64,000 nt of DNA from Rhizobium sp. R634. Its GTDB lineage: Bacteria > Pseudomonadota > Alphaproteobacteria > Rhizobiales > Rhizobiaceae. Within the stretch, counting starts at the first letter, position 1. Every line of letters starts with the position of its first letter. Location of the stretch: assembly GCF_002211305.1 (NCBI RefSeq), contig NZ_LOKW01000001.1, forward strand, positions 62,001 through 126,000, written 5' to 3'. The notes beneath the pieces are model-generated. The model did not search any database and was not told where the DNA came from. It saw nothing but the letters and a program-made list of their open reading frames with translations. Below, one piece after another: positions 25,196-34,258 of the stretch. A program made the position numbers and the translations under genes.

Positions 25196-26226
25196 GGTGC
25201 ATCCCCTAGTTGAGCCCAGCCAATGGCGGCCGAACTCAACCGCATTTCGCTGATGTAGTAAAGTGTCTCTCCGCCCTTCAGCAGCAGGTCGTCGCGGCAG
25301 TTGAGGTCGGTCACTCCTTTATGCAGCATTCCGACCAGGGTCACCCTGTACTGGCGCTTGAGGCCGAGGAAGACCGAGCCGTAGCTGAGCGGCGCGGAGA
25401 GCGGCGGCACCAACAGCGAGAAGGCGGTGTCGGCCGATGCGGCCGACAGAAGACGCGCTGCGATTTCGGACGAACCAGGATCGCGCGCCGAGCGCGACAG
25501 CAGTTCTTCCGCGAGCGATCCGATCGCTTCGACGCGGGGGCGGCGCTGCTTGACCATCTGCGCAGTGCGGTCGTCCTGGAAATAGGCGACGATGTGGGCG
25601 GCGGTCGCATGCTCTTCGGCGATCAGCACCGCGGCCAGCGTCTCGTCGTCGTTTGCGCCGCGGATGACGATCGACCGGGCTCCGGCCGCGCCGGCGCGGG
25701 TCAGCGCATCGGCATCCGCCAGCCGCTCGGTGCGGATGTAGTCGGCGCAGTCGCTTGCCGGATTTTCCGCCGGATCCTTGGCGATCAGCACGCTCATCGG
25801 TTCGTGCGCCTGCCGCTCGGTATGGAGCAGCCGCAGCACCTGGTGCGTCTGCCCCTCCTGCCAGCCCACCACGATGACATGGCCGGCTCTTTCGCCGTAA
25901 TCGCCCAATCCCCGCATGCGGTTCCTCCAGATCGTGCCTATGCCTGTCAGTAATTTGCCGAGAACGGCGGTGAAGATCGCGATGCCGCCGGGAAGGACGA
26001 ACAGGGCGACGAGCAGCCGGCCGGCCTCCGATTTTGGCGAGATGTCCCCGTAGCCGACGGTCGTCGCCGTCACCATGTAGTAATAGATGAAATCGATGAG
26101 GTTTCCGACAAGCGCGCTTTCGCCGGCGAGGGCAAGCAGCGCATAGGAAGCGACGAGATGGACGGCGAAAATCGACAGCAGCGCCGACCATGTCAGCTCG
26201 CTCAGCGATAGATAAACACGCCGCAT
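25192..26226 (-). CDS. ion channel with TrkA-N-type cytosolic domain
   Basis: A 344-residue potassium-channel-like protein. Two membrane helices flank a pore loop with the selectivity filter TVGYGD (56-61). They are followed by a Rossmann-fold RCK/TrkA-N domain (GHVIVVGWQEGQTHQVLRLL) and a C-terminal regulatory region. The GYGD filter predicts K+ selectivity. The start at 26226 is the first ATG that gives a plausible short N-terminus, but no strong ribosome site precedes it and a TTG 8 codons upstream after AGGGGA is possible. It is the first gene of the minus-strand yjf arm, an addition not present in the E. coli cluster. Confidence 0.85.
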   Translation of the reverse strand: MRRVYLSLSELTWSALLSIFAVHLVASYALLALAGESALVGNLIDFIYYYMVTATTVGYGDISPKSEAGRLLVALFVLPGGIAIFTAVLGKLLTGIGTIWRNRMRGLGDYGERAGHVIVVGWQEGQTHQVLRLLHTERQAHEPMSVLIAKDPAENPASDCADYIRTERLADADALTRAGAAGARSIVIRGANDDETLAAVLIAEEHATAAHIVAYFQDDRTAQMVKQRRPRVEAIGSLAEELLSRSARDPGSSEIAARLLSAASADTAFSLLVPPLSAPLSYGSVFLGLKRQYRVTLVGMLHKGVTDLNCRDDLLLKGGETLYYISEMRLSSAAIGWAQLGDAP

Positions 26227-26349
26227 GATCGAGCCGAGAAATATCAAGCGAGTCCATTCCCCTGTTGCCGACCGGACATATATCAACTTATGTAGGCCTC
26301 GCAAACTTTAGATTGATACTGACGATACTTTCAGCCGACGGAGGATCTT

Positions 26350-26784
26350 TTGGAGACCTGGACCCTAACGACCCTGACCCGCCTATTCGCAGCCGATCCC
26401 GAACCCTTGGGAGATGTCGATGTCTCCGTGCCCGATCAGGGCGACGTCATTTGCGTGACCCTCAAGGAAAAAGGCGATCTCGATGTCTTCGTGACGGTGA
26501 GCGGCGAGCGCGACATTCTGGTCAGCGCCGTTCTTCTGCCATGCAAGGACGTCCCCAAGCGGGAAGCTTTCGAGCGCATGGTGCTCAAGACGCATAAATT
26601 CGTGCCGCTCTCCAGCTTCGGGATCACCACCATCGGCGGCGAGGAATGGTATGAACTGTTCGGCTCGCTTTCGGCGCGCTCGCGCGCCGACACCATCGTC
26701 GAGGAGGTGGCTATTCTCGCCGCCAATGCGGTCGATGCGGCCAGAATGGTCGAAGAGTGGAAGAAGGGAGAAATTGCAGCGTGA
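26350..26784 (+). CDS. yjfI: DUF2170 protein (YjfI)
   Basis: A 144-residue cytosolic protein of the DUF2170/YjfI family. The start is TTG at 26350, preceded by GGAGGA at 5 bases. Conserved features: an N-terminal LTRLF helix, beta strands around LDVFVTVSGERDILVSAVLLP, FVPLSSFGITTI, and a C-terminal helix EEVAILAANAVDAARMVEEW. It overlaps the PspA-like gene by GTGA, so the two are coupled. Divergent from the channel-led arm of the cluster. Confidence 0.88.
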   Translation: METWTLTTLTRLFAADPEPLGDVDVSVPDQGDVICVTLKEKGDLDVFVTVSGERDILVSAVLLPCKDVPKREAFERMVLKTHKFVPLSSFGITTIGGEEWYELFGSLSARSRADTIVEEVAILAANAVDAARMVEEWKKGEIAA

Positions 26785-27506
26785 GCACCTGGGGCAAGAT
26801 TTTCACCGCCATTCGCGGCGGCATCAACGAGGCGGCCGAAGCAGCCGCAGACAGCCAGTCGATGCGCATTCTCGATCAGGAGATCCGGGATGCCGAGCAG
26901 TCGCTTCGCCAGGCGCGGTCGGACCTGGCGGGCATCATGGCGTCGAACAAGAGCGTCAACCGGCGGCTCGAGGAAAACCGCGCCAAGGAATACAAGGATA
27001 CCGAAAGCGCCAGGGCCGCCATCGCCGCCGGCCGCACGGATCTGGCCCAGGGGCTGGCGCAGCGCATCGCCACCGTCAGGGCCGAGGTGCAGCGGGATCA
27101 GGATGAACTCGATCGCCTGCTGCCGCGCCAGCAGCAGATGCTGCGCACCATCCAGGATACCGAGGCGCGCATCACGCAGATGAAACGCGAGATCGAAAAC
27201 GTCAAGGCGAACGAGTCGCTGCTGCGGGCGCAGTCGGCGATCGCGCACAGCCAGTCCGGGATCAACACCCGTCTCGGCAGCGCCGTTCAGAGCCTGGAGC
27301 GCATCAAGAAGCGCCAGGAAGCCGTTGCCGGCCGGATCGAGGCAGGCGCCGAACTCGCAGCCCTCGAAGATGGCAGCGATCTCGACCGTCAGCTTCGCGA
27401 GGCGGGTATCGGCGGCTCGAGCCACTCGGCAGACGACATTCTTGCGCAGCTGATGGCGCCGGCGGCCCCGACCGCTCTGCTGCCTCCGCCATCGGACAAG
27501 AAGTAA
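26781..27506 (+). CDS. yjfJ: PspA/IM30-family protein (YjfJ)
   Basis: A 241-residue PspA/IM30 (ESCRT-III-like) protein: nearly all helix, with long coiled coils (DQEIRDAEQSLRQARSDLAGI; ARITQMKREIENVKANESLL, each given as part of residues 25-150) and a short C-terminal tail (ADDILAQLMAP). Members bind and repair the inner membrane. The start is GTG at 26781 after GGGAG, overlapping the YjfI stop. A GC-rich hairpin follows the stop. Confidence 0.92.
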   Translation: MSTWGKIFTAIRGGINEAAEAAADSQSMRILDQEIRDAEQSLRQARSDLAGIMASNKSVNRRLEENRAKEYKDTESARAAIAAGRTDLAQGLAQRIATVRAEVQRDQDELDRLLPRQQQMLRTIQDTEARITQMKREIENVKANESLLRAQSAIAHSQSGINTRLGSAVQSLERIKKRQEAVAGRIEAGAELAALEDGSDLDRQLREAGIGGSSHSADDILAQLMAPAAPTALLPPPSDKK

Positions 27507-27514
27507 AGCCGGTT

Positions 27515-27549
27515 CCGGCCGGGGCGGGTTTATCGCCGACCCCGGCCGG
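27515..27549. terminator. GC-rich convergent terminator hairpin
   Basis: CCGGCCGGGG pairs perfectly with CCCCGGCCGG across a 15-base loop, between the convergent ends of the PspA-like gene and the aminotransferase gene. No long T-run, so efficiency is uncertain. Confidence 0.65.
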
Positions 27550-27561
27550 GCCTGTTGATCG

Positions 27562-28800
27562 TCAGCCTTTCGTCAGAAGACGGCACGCGCGGTCGATGCG
27601 TGCCAGCGCCTCGATGAGTTCGCCCTCCGAGGTCGCATAGGAAATGCGGAAATAGGGTGACAGGCCGAAGGCCGAACCCGGCACGACGGCGACGTGAGCC
27701 TCCTCCAGCAGATAATCGGTGAAGTCGTGGTCGGCTTCGATCTTCCGGCCTTTCGGCGTCGTCTTGCCGATCACGCCGGCGCAGCCGGAGAAGGTGTAGA
27801 AGGCGCCTTCCGGCGTCCGGCATTCCAGCCCGTCGATGGCGTTCAACCCGGCAACGACGATGTCGCGCCGGCGGCGGAAGCTCTCCTGGCGTTCCTTCAG
27901 GAAATCCTGCGGCCCGTTCAGGGCCTCGATCGCAGCGGCCTGGCTGACGGAGGACGGGCAGGAGGTCGCCTGGCTCTGGATGACGGCCAACGCCTTGATC
28001 AGGGCTTTCGGCCCACCGGCATAGCCGATGCGCCAGCCGGTCATGGCATAGGCCTTGGAAACGCCGTTGACCGTCAGCGTCCGGCTTTTCAGCCGCGGCT
28101 CCAGCGCGGCCGGAGTGACGAAGCGAAATCCGTCATAGACGATGTGCTCGTACATATCGTCGACCATCAGCCAGACATGCGGATGGCGGAGCAGCACGTC
28201 GAGCAGCGGCCGGTAATCCTCGGCGCCATAGGCGGCACCCGAGGGGTTGGATGGCGAATTGAGCAGCACCCAGCGCGTCTTCGGCGTGATCGCCTTTTCC
28301 AGCTGGTCGGCCGTCAGCCGGAAGCCGGCCTTGGCATCGCAGGGGATCAGCACGCTGACGCCGCCTGAGATTTCGACGATGTCGGAATAGGAGGTCCAGT
28401 AGGGCGTCGGGATGATGACCTCGTCGCCGGGATCGAGGCTCGCCATGAAGGCGTTGAAGAGGATCTGCTTGGCGCCGGTTGCGACGGTCACCTCGTCGAG
28501 CGCGTAGTCGACGCCGTTCTCCCGGCGGAACTTCTCGACGATCGCCTTCTTGAGATCGGGCGAGCCGTCGAGGGCGGTATATTTCGTCTCGCCCCGGTCG
28601 ATCGCCGCCTTGGCGGCTTCCTTGATATTCTGCGGCGTATCGAAATCCGGCTCGCCGGCGCCGAGCACGATGACGGGAAGGCCCTCGCGCTTCATGACCG
28701 CGGCGCGCGCGCCGATCTGCAGGATTTTCGAAACGCCGACGGAGGCGATGCGCGAGGCGGGCCTGAAGCCTGCCTCCTCGATCCGGGTGTTGATCGTCAT
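27562..28800 (-). CDS. class I aminotransferase, probable 2-aminoadipate aminotransferase
   Basis: A 412-residue fold-type I PLP enzyme. NSPSNPSG (182-189) and the Schiff-base lysine in GVSKAYAMTGW (Lys249) are clear, as is VLGAGEPDFDTP near the N-terminus. The sequence alone fits aspartate or broad-range aminotransferases. Because it lies in one operon with the AmaB-type aldehyde dehydrogenase, HglS and a hydroxyglutarate dehydrogenase, the expected substrate is 2-aminoadipate, giving 2-oxoadipate. The ATG at 28800 starts 14 bases after the ALDH stop. Confidence 0.9.
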   Translation of the reverse strand: MTINTRIEEAGFRPASRIASVGVSKILQIGARAAVMKREGLPVIVLGAGEPDFDTPQNIKEAAKAAIDRGETKYTALDGSPDLKKAIVEKFRRENGVDYALDEVTVATGAKQILFNAFMASLDPGDEVIIPTPYWTSYSDIVEISGGVSVLIPCDAKAGFRLTADQLEKAITPKTRWVLLNSPSNPSGAAYGAEDYRPLLDVLLRHPHVWLMVDDMYEHIVYDGFRFVTPAALEPRLKSRTLTVNGVSKAYAMTGWRIGYAGGPKALIKALAVIQSQATSCPSSVSQAAAIEALNGPQDFLKERQESFRRRRDIVVAGLNAIDGLECRTPEGAFYTFSGCAGVIGKTTPKGRKIEADHDFTDYLLEEAHVAVVPGSAFGLSPYFRISYATSEGELIEALARIDRACRLLTKG

Positions 28801-28814
28801 GCCGTTATCCGATC

Positions 28815-30347
28815 CTATTCGATATCGAAGGAAACGCCTTGCGCCAGCGGCAGGGCCTTCGAATAGTTGATCGTGTTGGTGGCGCGGCGCATATAGGCCC
28901 GCCATGCATCCGAGCCGGATTCGCGGCCGCCGCCGGTCTCCTTCTCGCCGCCGAAAGCGCCGCCGATTTCAGCGCCCGACGTGCCGATATTGACGTTGGC
29001 AATGCCGCAGTCCGAGCCGTCGGCAGCGAGGAAACGCTCGGATTCCTGCATGTCGCGGGTGAAGATCGACGAGGAGAGGCCGGCTGCCACCGCATTGTGC
29101 TCTTCGATCACCGCGTCGAAATCGCTGTACTTCATCACGTAGAGGATCGGCGCGAAGGTTTCCTCCAGCACGGGGCCGGCCTGCTCCGGCATCTCGACGA
29201 GCGCCGGCTTCACATAATAGCTGCCGTCATGGCCGAGCTCGACGCGCTCGCCGCCATGGACGCTGCCGCCATGTTCCCTCGCCGAAGCGATCGCCTTCTG
29301 CATGGCGTCGAAGGCCGCCTTGTCGATCAGCGGGCCGACGAGGGCAGCGGATTCGAGCGGGTTGCCGACCGAAACCGAGGCATAGGCTTTCTTCAGGCGC
29401 GGCACGAGCTGATCGTAGACGCTGTCATGGACGAACAGGCGACGCATGGTGGTGCAGCGCTGGCCGGCGGTGCCCATGGCGCCGAAGGCGATGGCGCGCA
29501 GGGCCATGTCGAGATCGGCAGACGGGCAGACGATGCCGGCATTGTTGCCGCCGAGTTCGAGAATGGCGCGGGCGAAACGCTTGGCGAGCCGCGGGCCGAC
29601 CTCGCGGCCCATGCGGGTCGAGCCGGTCGCCGAGACGAGGGGGACTTTCGGATTGTCGACCAGCACCTCGCCGATCGTCCGGTCGCCGATCAACACCTGC
29701 GAGAGGTTCTCGGGCGCGTCGCCGAAGCGGGCGAGCGCCCGCTCGAAGATCGCCTGGGCGGCAAGCGCGGTCAGTGGCGTCTTTTCCGAGGGCTTCCAGA
29801 CGACGGGATTGCCGCAGACGATGGCAAGTGCGGCATTCCAGGCCCAGACGGCGACGGGGAAATTGAAGGCGGAAATGATGCCGACGACGCCGAGCGGATG
29901 CCAGGTTTCCATCATGCGATGGCCGGGACGTTCGGTGGCGATCGTCAGGCCGTAAAGCTGGCGCGAAAGCCCGACGGCGAAATCGCAGATGTCGATCATC
30001 TCCTGCACTTCGCCGAGCCCTTCCGACGGGATCTTGCCGGCTTCCAGCGAAACCAGGCGGCCGAGATCGGCCTTGGAGGCGCGAAGCTCCTCGCCGAAGA
30101 TCCGGATCAATTCGCCGCGCTTCGGCGCCGGCACCAGGCGCCAGATACGGAAGGCCTTGTCGGCCTTTTCGATCCTGGCGGCGGCCTCGGACGCCGAGAC
30201 GGTCTTGAGGCTCGCGACCTGCTCGCCGCTGACCGGGCTGTAGGACGCCATGTCGCCGCCGATATAGAGGTCTCTCGCGACGCCGAGCTTCTCCAGAAGT
30301 GCGGCGGCTTCCCTGACGACGTCGATTTTCGCAGTTGCAATGTTCAT
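28815..30347 (-). CDS. amaB: aldehyde dehydrogenase, AmaB/ALDH7 type (2-aminoadipate semialdehyde)
   Basis: A 510-residue NAD-dependent aldehyde dehydrogenase. General base Glu264 (LELGGNNAG) and catalytic Cys298 (GTAGQRCTT) are present. The GTAGQRCTTMRR and SDCGIANVNIGTSGAEIGGAFGGEK segments (second given as about residues 455-478) are characteristic of ALDH7 (antiquitin/AmaB), which oxidises 2-aminoadipate-6-semialdehyde to 2-aminoadipate in lysine breakdown. The ATG at 30347 follows AGGAG. Co-directional with the hydroxyglutarate dehydrogenase upstream (31 bases). Confidence 0.93.
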   Translation of the reverse strand: MNIATAKIDVVREAAALLEKLGVARDLYIGGDMASYSPVSGEQVASLKTVSASEAAARIEKADKAFRIWRLVPAPKRGELIRIFGEELRASKADLGRLVSLEAGKIPSEGLGEVQEMIDICDFAVGLSRQLYGLTIATERPGHRMMETWHPLGVVGIISAFNFPVAVWAWNAALAIVCGNPVVWKPSEKTPLTALAAQAIFERALARFGDAPENLSQVLIGDRTIGEVLVDNPKVPLVSATGSTRMGREVGPRLAKRFARAILELGGNNAGIVCPSADLDMALRAIAFGAMGTAGQRCTTMRRLFVHDSVYDQLVPRLKKAYASVSVGNPLESAALVGPLIDKAAFDAMQKAIASAREHGGSVHGGERVELGHDGSYYVKPALVEMPEQAGPVLEETFAPILYVMKYSDFDAVIEEHNAVAAGLSSSIFTRDMQESERFLAADGSDCGIANVNIGTSGAEIGGAFGGEKETGGGRESGSDAWRAYMRRATNTINYSKALPLAQGVSFDIE

Positions 30348-30378
30348 GATCGAGCTCCTGTTTTTCCTCTGGTCCAAT

Positions 30379-31797
30379 TTAGCCGAAACGCACGCTGCCG
30401 AGCCGGGCCGGCGAGGTGAGCGCTTTCAGGCCGGCGGCCATCTGTTTTCGTTTTTCCGATGTGTAGCGGTCGTAGAAAGCCTGGTTGCGGCGGCCGATCG
30501 CGTGTTCGGCGCTGAAGCTGCCGCCATATTCCCCGACGGCGACGGTGAAGACCCAGTCCCGAAGCCGGCCCTCGAAGGTTTCGTCCTGCAGCAGGGGGCT
30601 GTCCTTCGCCACGACGAGATTGAAGTGCACGCCGCCATCGCCGATATGGCCGAAATCGCAGATCGCGACGCCGGGAAATTTCGCCGGCATCTCCGCCTTC
30701 ATCCGGTCGCAGAAGCCCATGATGTCTCCTCTGCGGAAGGAAAGGTCGAAGGCGATCAGCTTGCCGAGATGCTTGACGCCCTCCGACAGGCTGTGGCGCA
30801 GAGCCCAGATTTCCTGCGGCGGGCCGGGCAGGGCATCGGCGAGCGGCGCGGACGGCAGCTCCCAGATCTCGGCGAGAGCGGTTTCGAGCACGGAATCGAG
30901 CGGCTGTTCGCCCTCGCGCGACGCCCAGGTCCGGCTGATTTCCGCCAGGATGACGTAATCGGGAACATGGCCGCCCTGAAAGGGATTGCGCAGCGACGGC
31001 ACATGCGCGAAGGCGGCCTTGATGGCGTTGGCGGACATGCCTTCGAAGGCGGAGAGATAGGCGCCGAGCTTCTCTTCCATCGCTCGCAGCAGCGGCAGCA
31101 CCTGTGCGCCGCCGGCCGGCACCAGAAGGGCCGTCGCGACCTGCCGGGGCAGGGGTTCGAGGTTCAGCACGCATTCGGTGACGATGCCGAAGGCGCCCGA
31201 CGTGCCGATGAACAGCTGCTTCCAGTCGACGCCGGTATTGTCCTTGCGCAGATGGTTTTGCAGGTCGAGCACGGTTCCCTCGTCGTCGGCGAGCACGACC
31301 GTCAGCCCGAGCGTGTTGCGGCGCACGTCGCCATATTTGAGGAAGCGCGAGCCGCCGGTGTTGGTCGCGACCATGCCGCCGATGCGGGGATCGGCGCCGA
31401 GATCGATCGGGAAGAACAGGCCGTGCTCTTCCAGCCGTGCGTTGAGATCGGAAAGCCGCATGCCGGCATCGACCCGCACCGAGCGATTGTCGAGATCGAG
31501 ATCCATGCCGCCGCCGAGACGATCCAGGCTGAGCACGACCTCGTTTCCGGACGCATCGGGCGTCGACCCGGAAACCAGCCCCGTATTGCCGGACTGCGGG
31601 ACGAGCGGGATGGCGTGGCGCACGCAATAGGCGACGGCCGCGGAAACCTCGGCTGTCGACTTCGGCCTCAACACCGCGGCGGCGCGGCCGCGGTCATAGC
31701 GGGCGCCGGTTTCATAGGCTTCCAGCCCCTGCGTGAGGAGGCCTTTCTCGCCGAGGATCGCCGTCAACGCGTCGATATGTGCACGCTCCAGCGTCAT
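30379..31797 (-). CDS. FAD-linked oxidase, probable D-2-hydroxyglutarate dehydrogenase
   Basis: A 472-residue FAD-binding PCMH/GlcD-family enzyme. The FAD diphosphate loop is PQSGNTGLVSGS (67-78), GGMVATNTGGSRFLKYG follows, and the C-terminal metal/substrate site is CDFGHIGDGGVHFN. GlcD-like proteins oxidise various 2-hydroxyacids; context with HglS, whose product is D-2-hydroxyglutarate, points to that substrate and 2-oxoglutarate as the product. The ATG overlaps the HglS stop (ATGA), so translation is coupled. Confidence 0.9.
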   Translation of the reverse strand: MTLERAHIDALTAILGEKGLLTQGLEAYETGARYDRGRAAAVLRPKSTAEVSAAVAYCVRHAIPLVPQSGNTGLVSGSTPDASGNEVVLSLDRLGGGMDLDLDNRSVRVDAGMRLSDLNARLEEHGLFFPIDLGADPRIGGMVATNTGGSRFLKYGDVRRNTLGLTVVLADDEGTVLDLQNHLRKDNTGVDWKQLFIGTSGAFGIVTECVLNLEPLPRQVATALLVPAGGAQVLPLLRAMEEKLGAYLSAFEGMSANAIKAAFAHVPSLRNPFQGGHVPDYVILAEISRTWASREGEQPLDSVLETALAEIWELPSAPLADALPGPPQEIWALRHSLSEGVKHLGKLIAFDLSFRRGDIMGFCDRMKAEMPAKFPGVAICDFGHIGDGGVHFNLVVAKDSPLLQDETFEGRLRDWVFTVAVGEYGGSFSAEHAIGRRNQAFYDRYTSEKRKQMAAGLKALTSPARLGSVRFG

Positions 31798-33185
31798 TCC
31801 GCGGCAACCGAACGCAGCGCGCCGAGGCATTGGTCGATCGAAGCGGCTTCGATGCCGGCATAATGATCGAACTCGTTCAGAACCGTGGCGCCGAGATCGG
31901 TTTCGAAGCGCTTCTGGTTCGGGCTCGCGACGAATTCCTGCTGCGCGGTGTCGCCGAGGTTCGACTGGAAGATGCCGGCGGCGCTGACGGGGAGGAAATC
32001 CTCGTAGACGATCGGATCGAAACGAACGAGGCCGTCGGCGATCAGCGCCTGGAGATCGCCGGAGGCGAGCGAACCGGCCGCGCGGCCCTTTTCGGTAAGG
32101 GAGTAGCTGAAATAGCCGAGGCCCGCCCGGCGAATGCCGGCCCAGTCGTCCGGGAAGCCTTCGAAGGCCTTTGCCAGCGCCGCCTCGTATTCGCGAGCGT
32201 TGGAGCCATCGGCGGCCGGGCGGACGATCTTGCGCGACGCTTCCAGGCGTTCGTCGTAGAGCGCGCGGCCCTTCGGCGTCAGCGCGATGCCGCGCTGCTC
32301 GATTTCGCCGAAACGGGCGGTGTGCGAGCCGGGCTTCCAGCTGCCGTCGCCGGCCGCGAAGGAAACCGGCTCTTCCAATGCCTTGAACGAGGTCTGGCGC
32401 AGCAGGATCGGGCATTTGCGCGTCGGCGGGCCTTCGACGACGGCCTTCGGCGCAATGCCATATTCCGGCATCAGCGCCTGAACCCTGTCGATATCGAGCG
32501 TGCGGGGCGTCAGGTGGTTGATGTGCGGCCCCTTGAAGGATACGACATCGGCGATCAGCCGGTGCGCGTCGTGCAGGCGCTTGTACATGCCGGCATCGAC
32601 ATTGGCCTTGTCATGCCAGCGGAAGGTTTCGAGCACTTCCGAAACGAAGCGGCCGGCCTCGGCCTTGTCGAGGCCGCCGTCGCGCTCCGCCTTCTCGGTC
32701 AGTTCGACGGCGCCCGGCGTAAAGATCCGGCGTCCGGCAAGCACGGCTTCCGCTTCGGCGCGCAGGGTCTCGTCCTTGATCAGGTCGAGGCGCAGGAGCG
32801 AAGTGAAGACACGGAACGGGTTGCGCTTCAACGCGGCTTCGCCGACCGGCCGGAAGGCCGTGGAATGGACGGGAACGCCGGCTGTCGAAAGGTCGTAATA
32901 GCCGACGGGATACATGCCCATGACGGCGAAGACGCGGCGCATCATCGCGAGTTCTGCCGCCGTCCCCAGGCGGATCGCGCCGTGGCGTTCCTCGGAGATG
33001 CGCTCCAGCGAGTCGGTGGCGTCGAGCCGTTCCTTCAATTCGGGGTCCGCAGCCAGCGCCTCGCCATTCACCCGGGCGACCAGCTCCATCAGCGTGCCGT
33101 AGGCCGGCACCTCCTGGCGGTACATGGCGGACATGGCGGCGGAAAAGGCTGAGCGGATGTCGTCTGATGAAACGTGGTTTTGCAA
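31794..33185 (-). CDS. hglS: 2-oxoadipate dioxygenase/decarboxylase (HglS, DUF1338/YdcJ)
   Basis: A 463-residue DUF1338 (vicinal-oxygen-chelate fold) enzyme. Metal and substrate residues expected from HglS of Pseudomonas putida are in place: His68 and Arg72 in ERHGAIRLG, His224 in GPHINHLTPR, and Glu294 in FGEIEQRG. The family converts 2-oxoadipate and O2 to D-2-hydroxyglutarate, releasing CO2. The TTG start at 33185 was chosen because AAGGAGG precedes it and the length then equals that of characterised members; the longer reading to 33251 lacks support. It heads the four-gene operon and faces a divergent LysR gene. Confidence 0.92.
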   Translation of the reverse strand: MQNHVSSDDIRSAFSAAMSAMYRQEVPAYGTLMELVARVNGEALAADPELKERLDATDSLERISEERHGAIRLGTAAELAMMRRVFAVMGMYPVGYYDLSTAGVPVHSTAFRPVGEAALKRNPFRVFTSLLRLDLIKDETLRAEAEAVLAGRRIFTPGAVELTEKAERDGGLDKAEAGRFVSEVLETFRWHDKANVDAGMYKRLHDAHRLIADVVSFKGPHINHLTPRTLDIDRVQALMPEYGIAPKAVVEGPPTRKCPILLRQTSFKALEEPVSFAAGDGSWKPGSHTARFGEIEQRGIALTPKGRALYDERLEASRKIVRPAADGSNAREYEAALAKAFEGFPDDWAGIRRAGLGYFSYSLTEKGRAAGSLASGDLQALIADGLVRFDPIVYEDFLPVSAAGIFQSNLGDTAQQEFVASPNQKRFETDLGATVLNEFDHYAGIEAASIDQCLGALRSVAAE

Positions 33186-33288
33186 GGCCACCTCCTTCAA
33201 GGGAAATTGCGATCGGCTGGCGCGCATCTTATGCGTTGTTGTGCCGCTCATGTTGTGAGATTAGATGTTCAGTTGATGCGGAAATGGA

Positions 33289-34212
33289 ATGACCATGCGC
33301 CGAAGGCTGATACCCGACATTGCCAATCTGCAGGCTTTCGAATCCGCCGCGCGCCACGGGAATTTCACCCGCGCGGCGGCCGAACTCAACCTGACGCAAA
33401 GCGCAGTCAGCCGGCAAATCAGGGATTTGGAGCAGCAGACCGGGTTGCTGCTGTTCGAAAGAGTGCGCCAGCGCGTGGTTCTCTCGGAAGCCGGCGCGCG
33501 CTTCCTGCCGGATGTCCGGAAATTGCTCGGGCAATCCGAAAAGCTCATGATCGGCGCCATGGCCGCCGAGCATATGCGGCAGTCGCTGCACATCGCAACC
33601 CTGCCGACATTCGGCGCCCGCTGGCTGGTGCCGCGGCTCGGCGGCTTCATGGCGCTGTCCGATGTCGCCGTCACCATCGAGTCCCGCTCGCAGCCCTTCG
33701 TCTTCGAGGATGAGAATTTCGATCTGGCCATCCATTACGGCCAGCCCGTCTGGCCGCGCGCCACCTGCACCTTCCTGTGCAACGAGACCGTGCTGCCCGT
33801 CGTCAAGCGCGAGGTGGCGGAGCGATGGGCGCTCGAAGACCCGAGCGGCCTGTCGACCATACCGCTCATCCACCTGACGACCCGCCCGCGGCTCTGGTCG
33901 GATTGGTTCGATGCGCATGCCGTCGTCAGCGACAACGCCTATCGCGGCCTGCGGCTGGACCAGTTCTCGATGATCACTGCCGCGGCCGTTGCTGGGCTCG
34001 GCGCTGCTCTGCTTCCCTCATATCTGATCGAAGAGGAGCTGCGCAGCGGCATATTGGTCTCGCTCTTCGATCTGCCGATGGCGACTGACAACAGCTATTA
34101 CATCGCCGTTCCCGAGGAGAAGCGGCAGAACGCCACGGCGAGGAATTTCGTCGAATGGCTGACCGCGCAGGTCGGGGCCGATCCCTCCGCGCAAAGCGAG
34201 ACACACGCGTGA
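33289..34212 (+). CDS. LysR-family regulator, probable activator of the lysine/2-oxoadipate operon
   Basis: A 307-residue LysR protein in the GcvA-like subgroup: helix-turn-helix LQAFESAARHGNFTRAAAELNLTQSAVS (given as residues 14-41) and a co-inducer domain from about residue 95. Two in-frame ATGs (33289, 33295) compete. It is divergent from hglS with a 103-base gap, a placement typical for the direct regulator of that operon. The inducer would plausibly be a pathway acid such as 2-aminoadipate or 2-oxoadipate. Confidence 0.88.
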   Translation: MTMRRRLIPDIANLQAFESAARHGNFTRAAAELNLTQSAVSRQIRDLEQQTGLLLFERVRQRVVLSEAGARFLPDVRKLLGQSEKLMIGAMAAEHMRQSLHIATLPTFGARWLVPRLGGFMALSDVAVTIESRSQPFVFEDENFDLAIHYGQPVWPRATCTFLCNETVLPVVKREVAERWALEDPSGLSTIPLIHLTTRPRLWSDWFDAHAVVSDNAYRGLRLDQFSMITAAAVAGLGAALLPSYLIEEELRSGILVSLFDLPMATDNSYYIAVPEEKRQNATARNFVEWLTAQVGADPSAQSETHA

Positions 34213-34258
34213 TGATCGGCCGGCATAAGCCGTCCGATCACAACAGGTCAGGTCAGGA

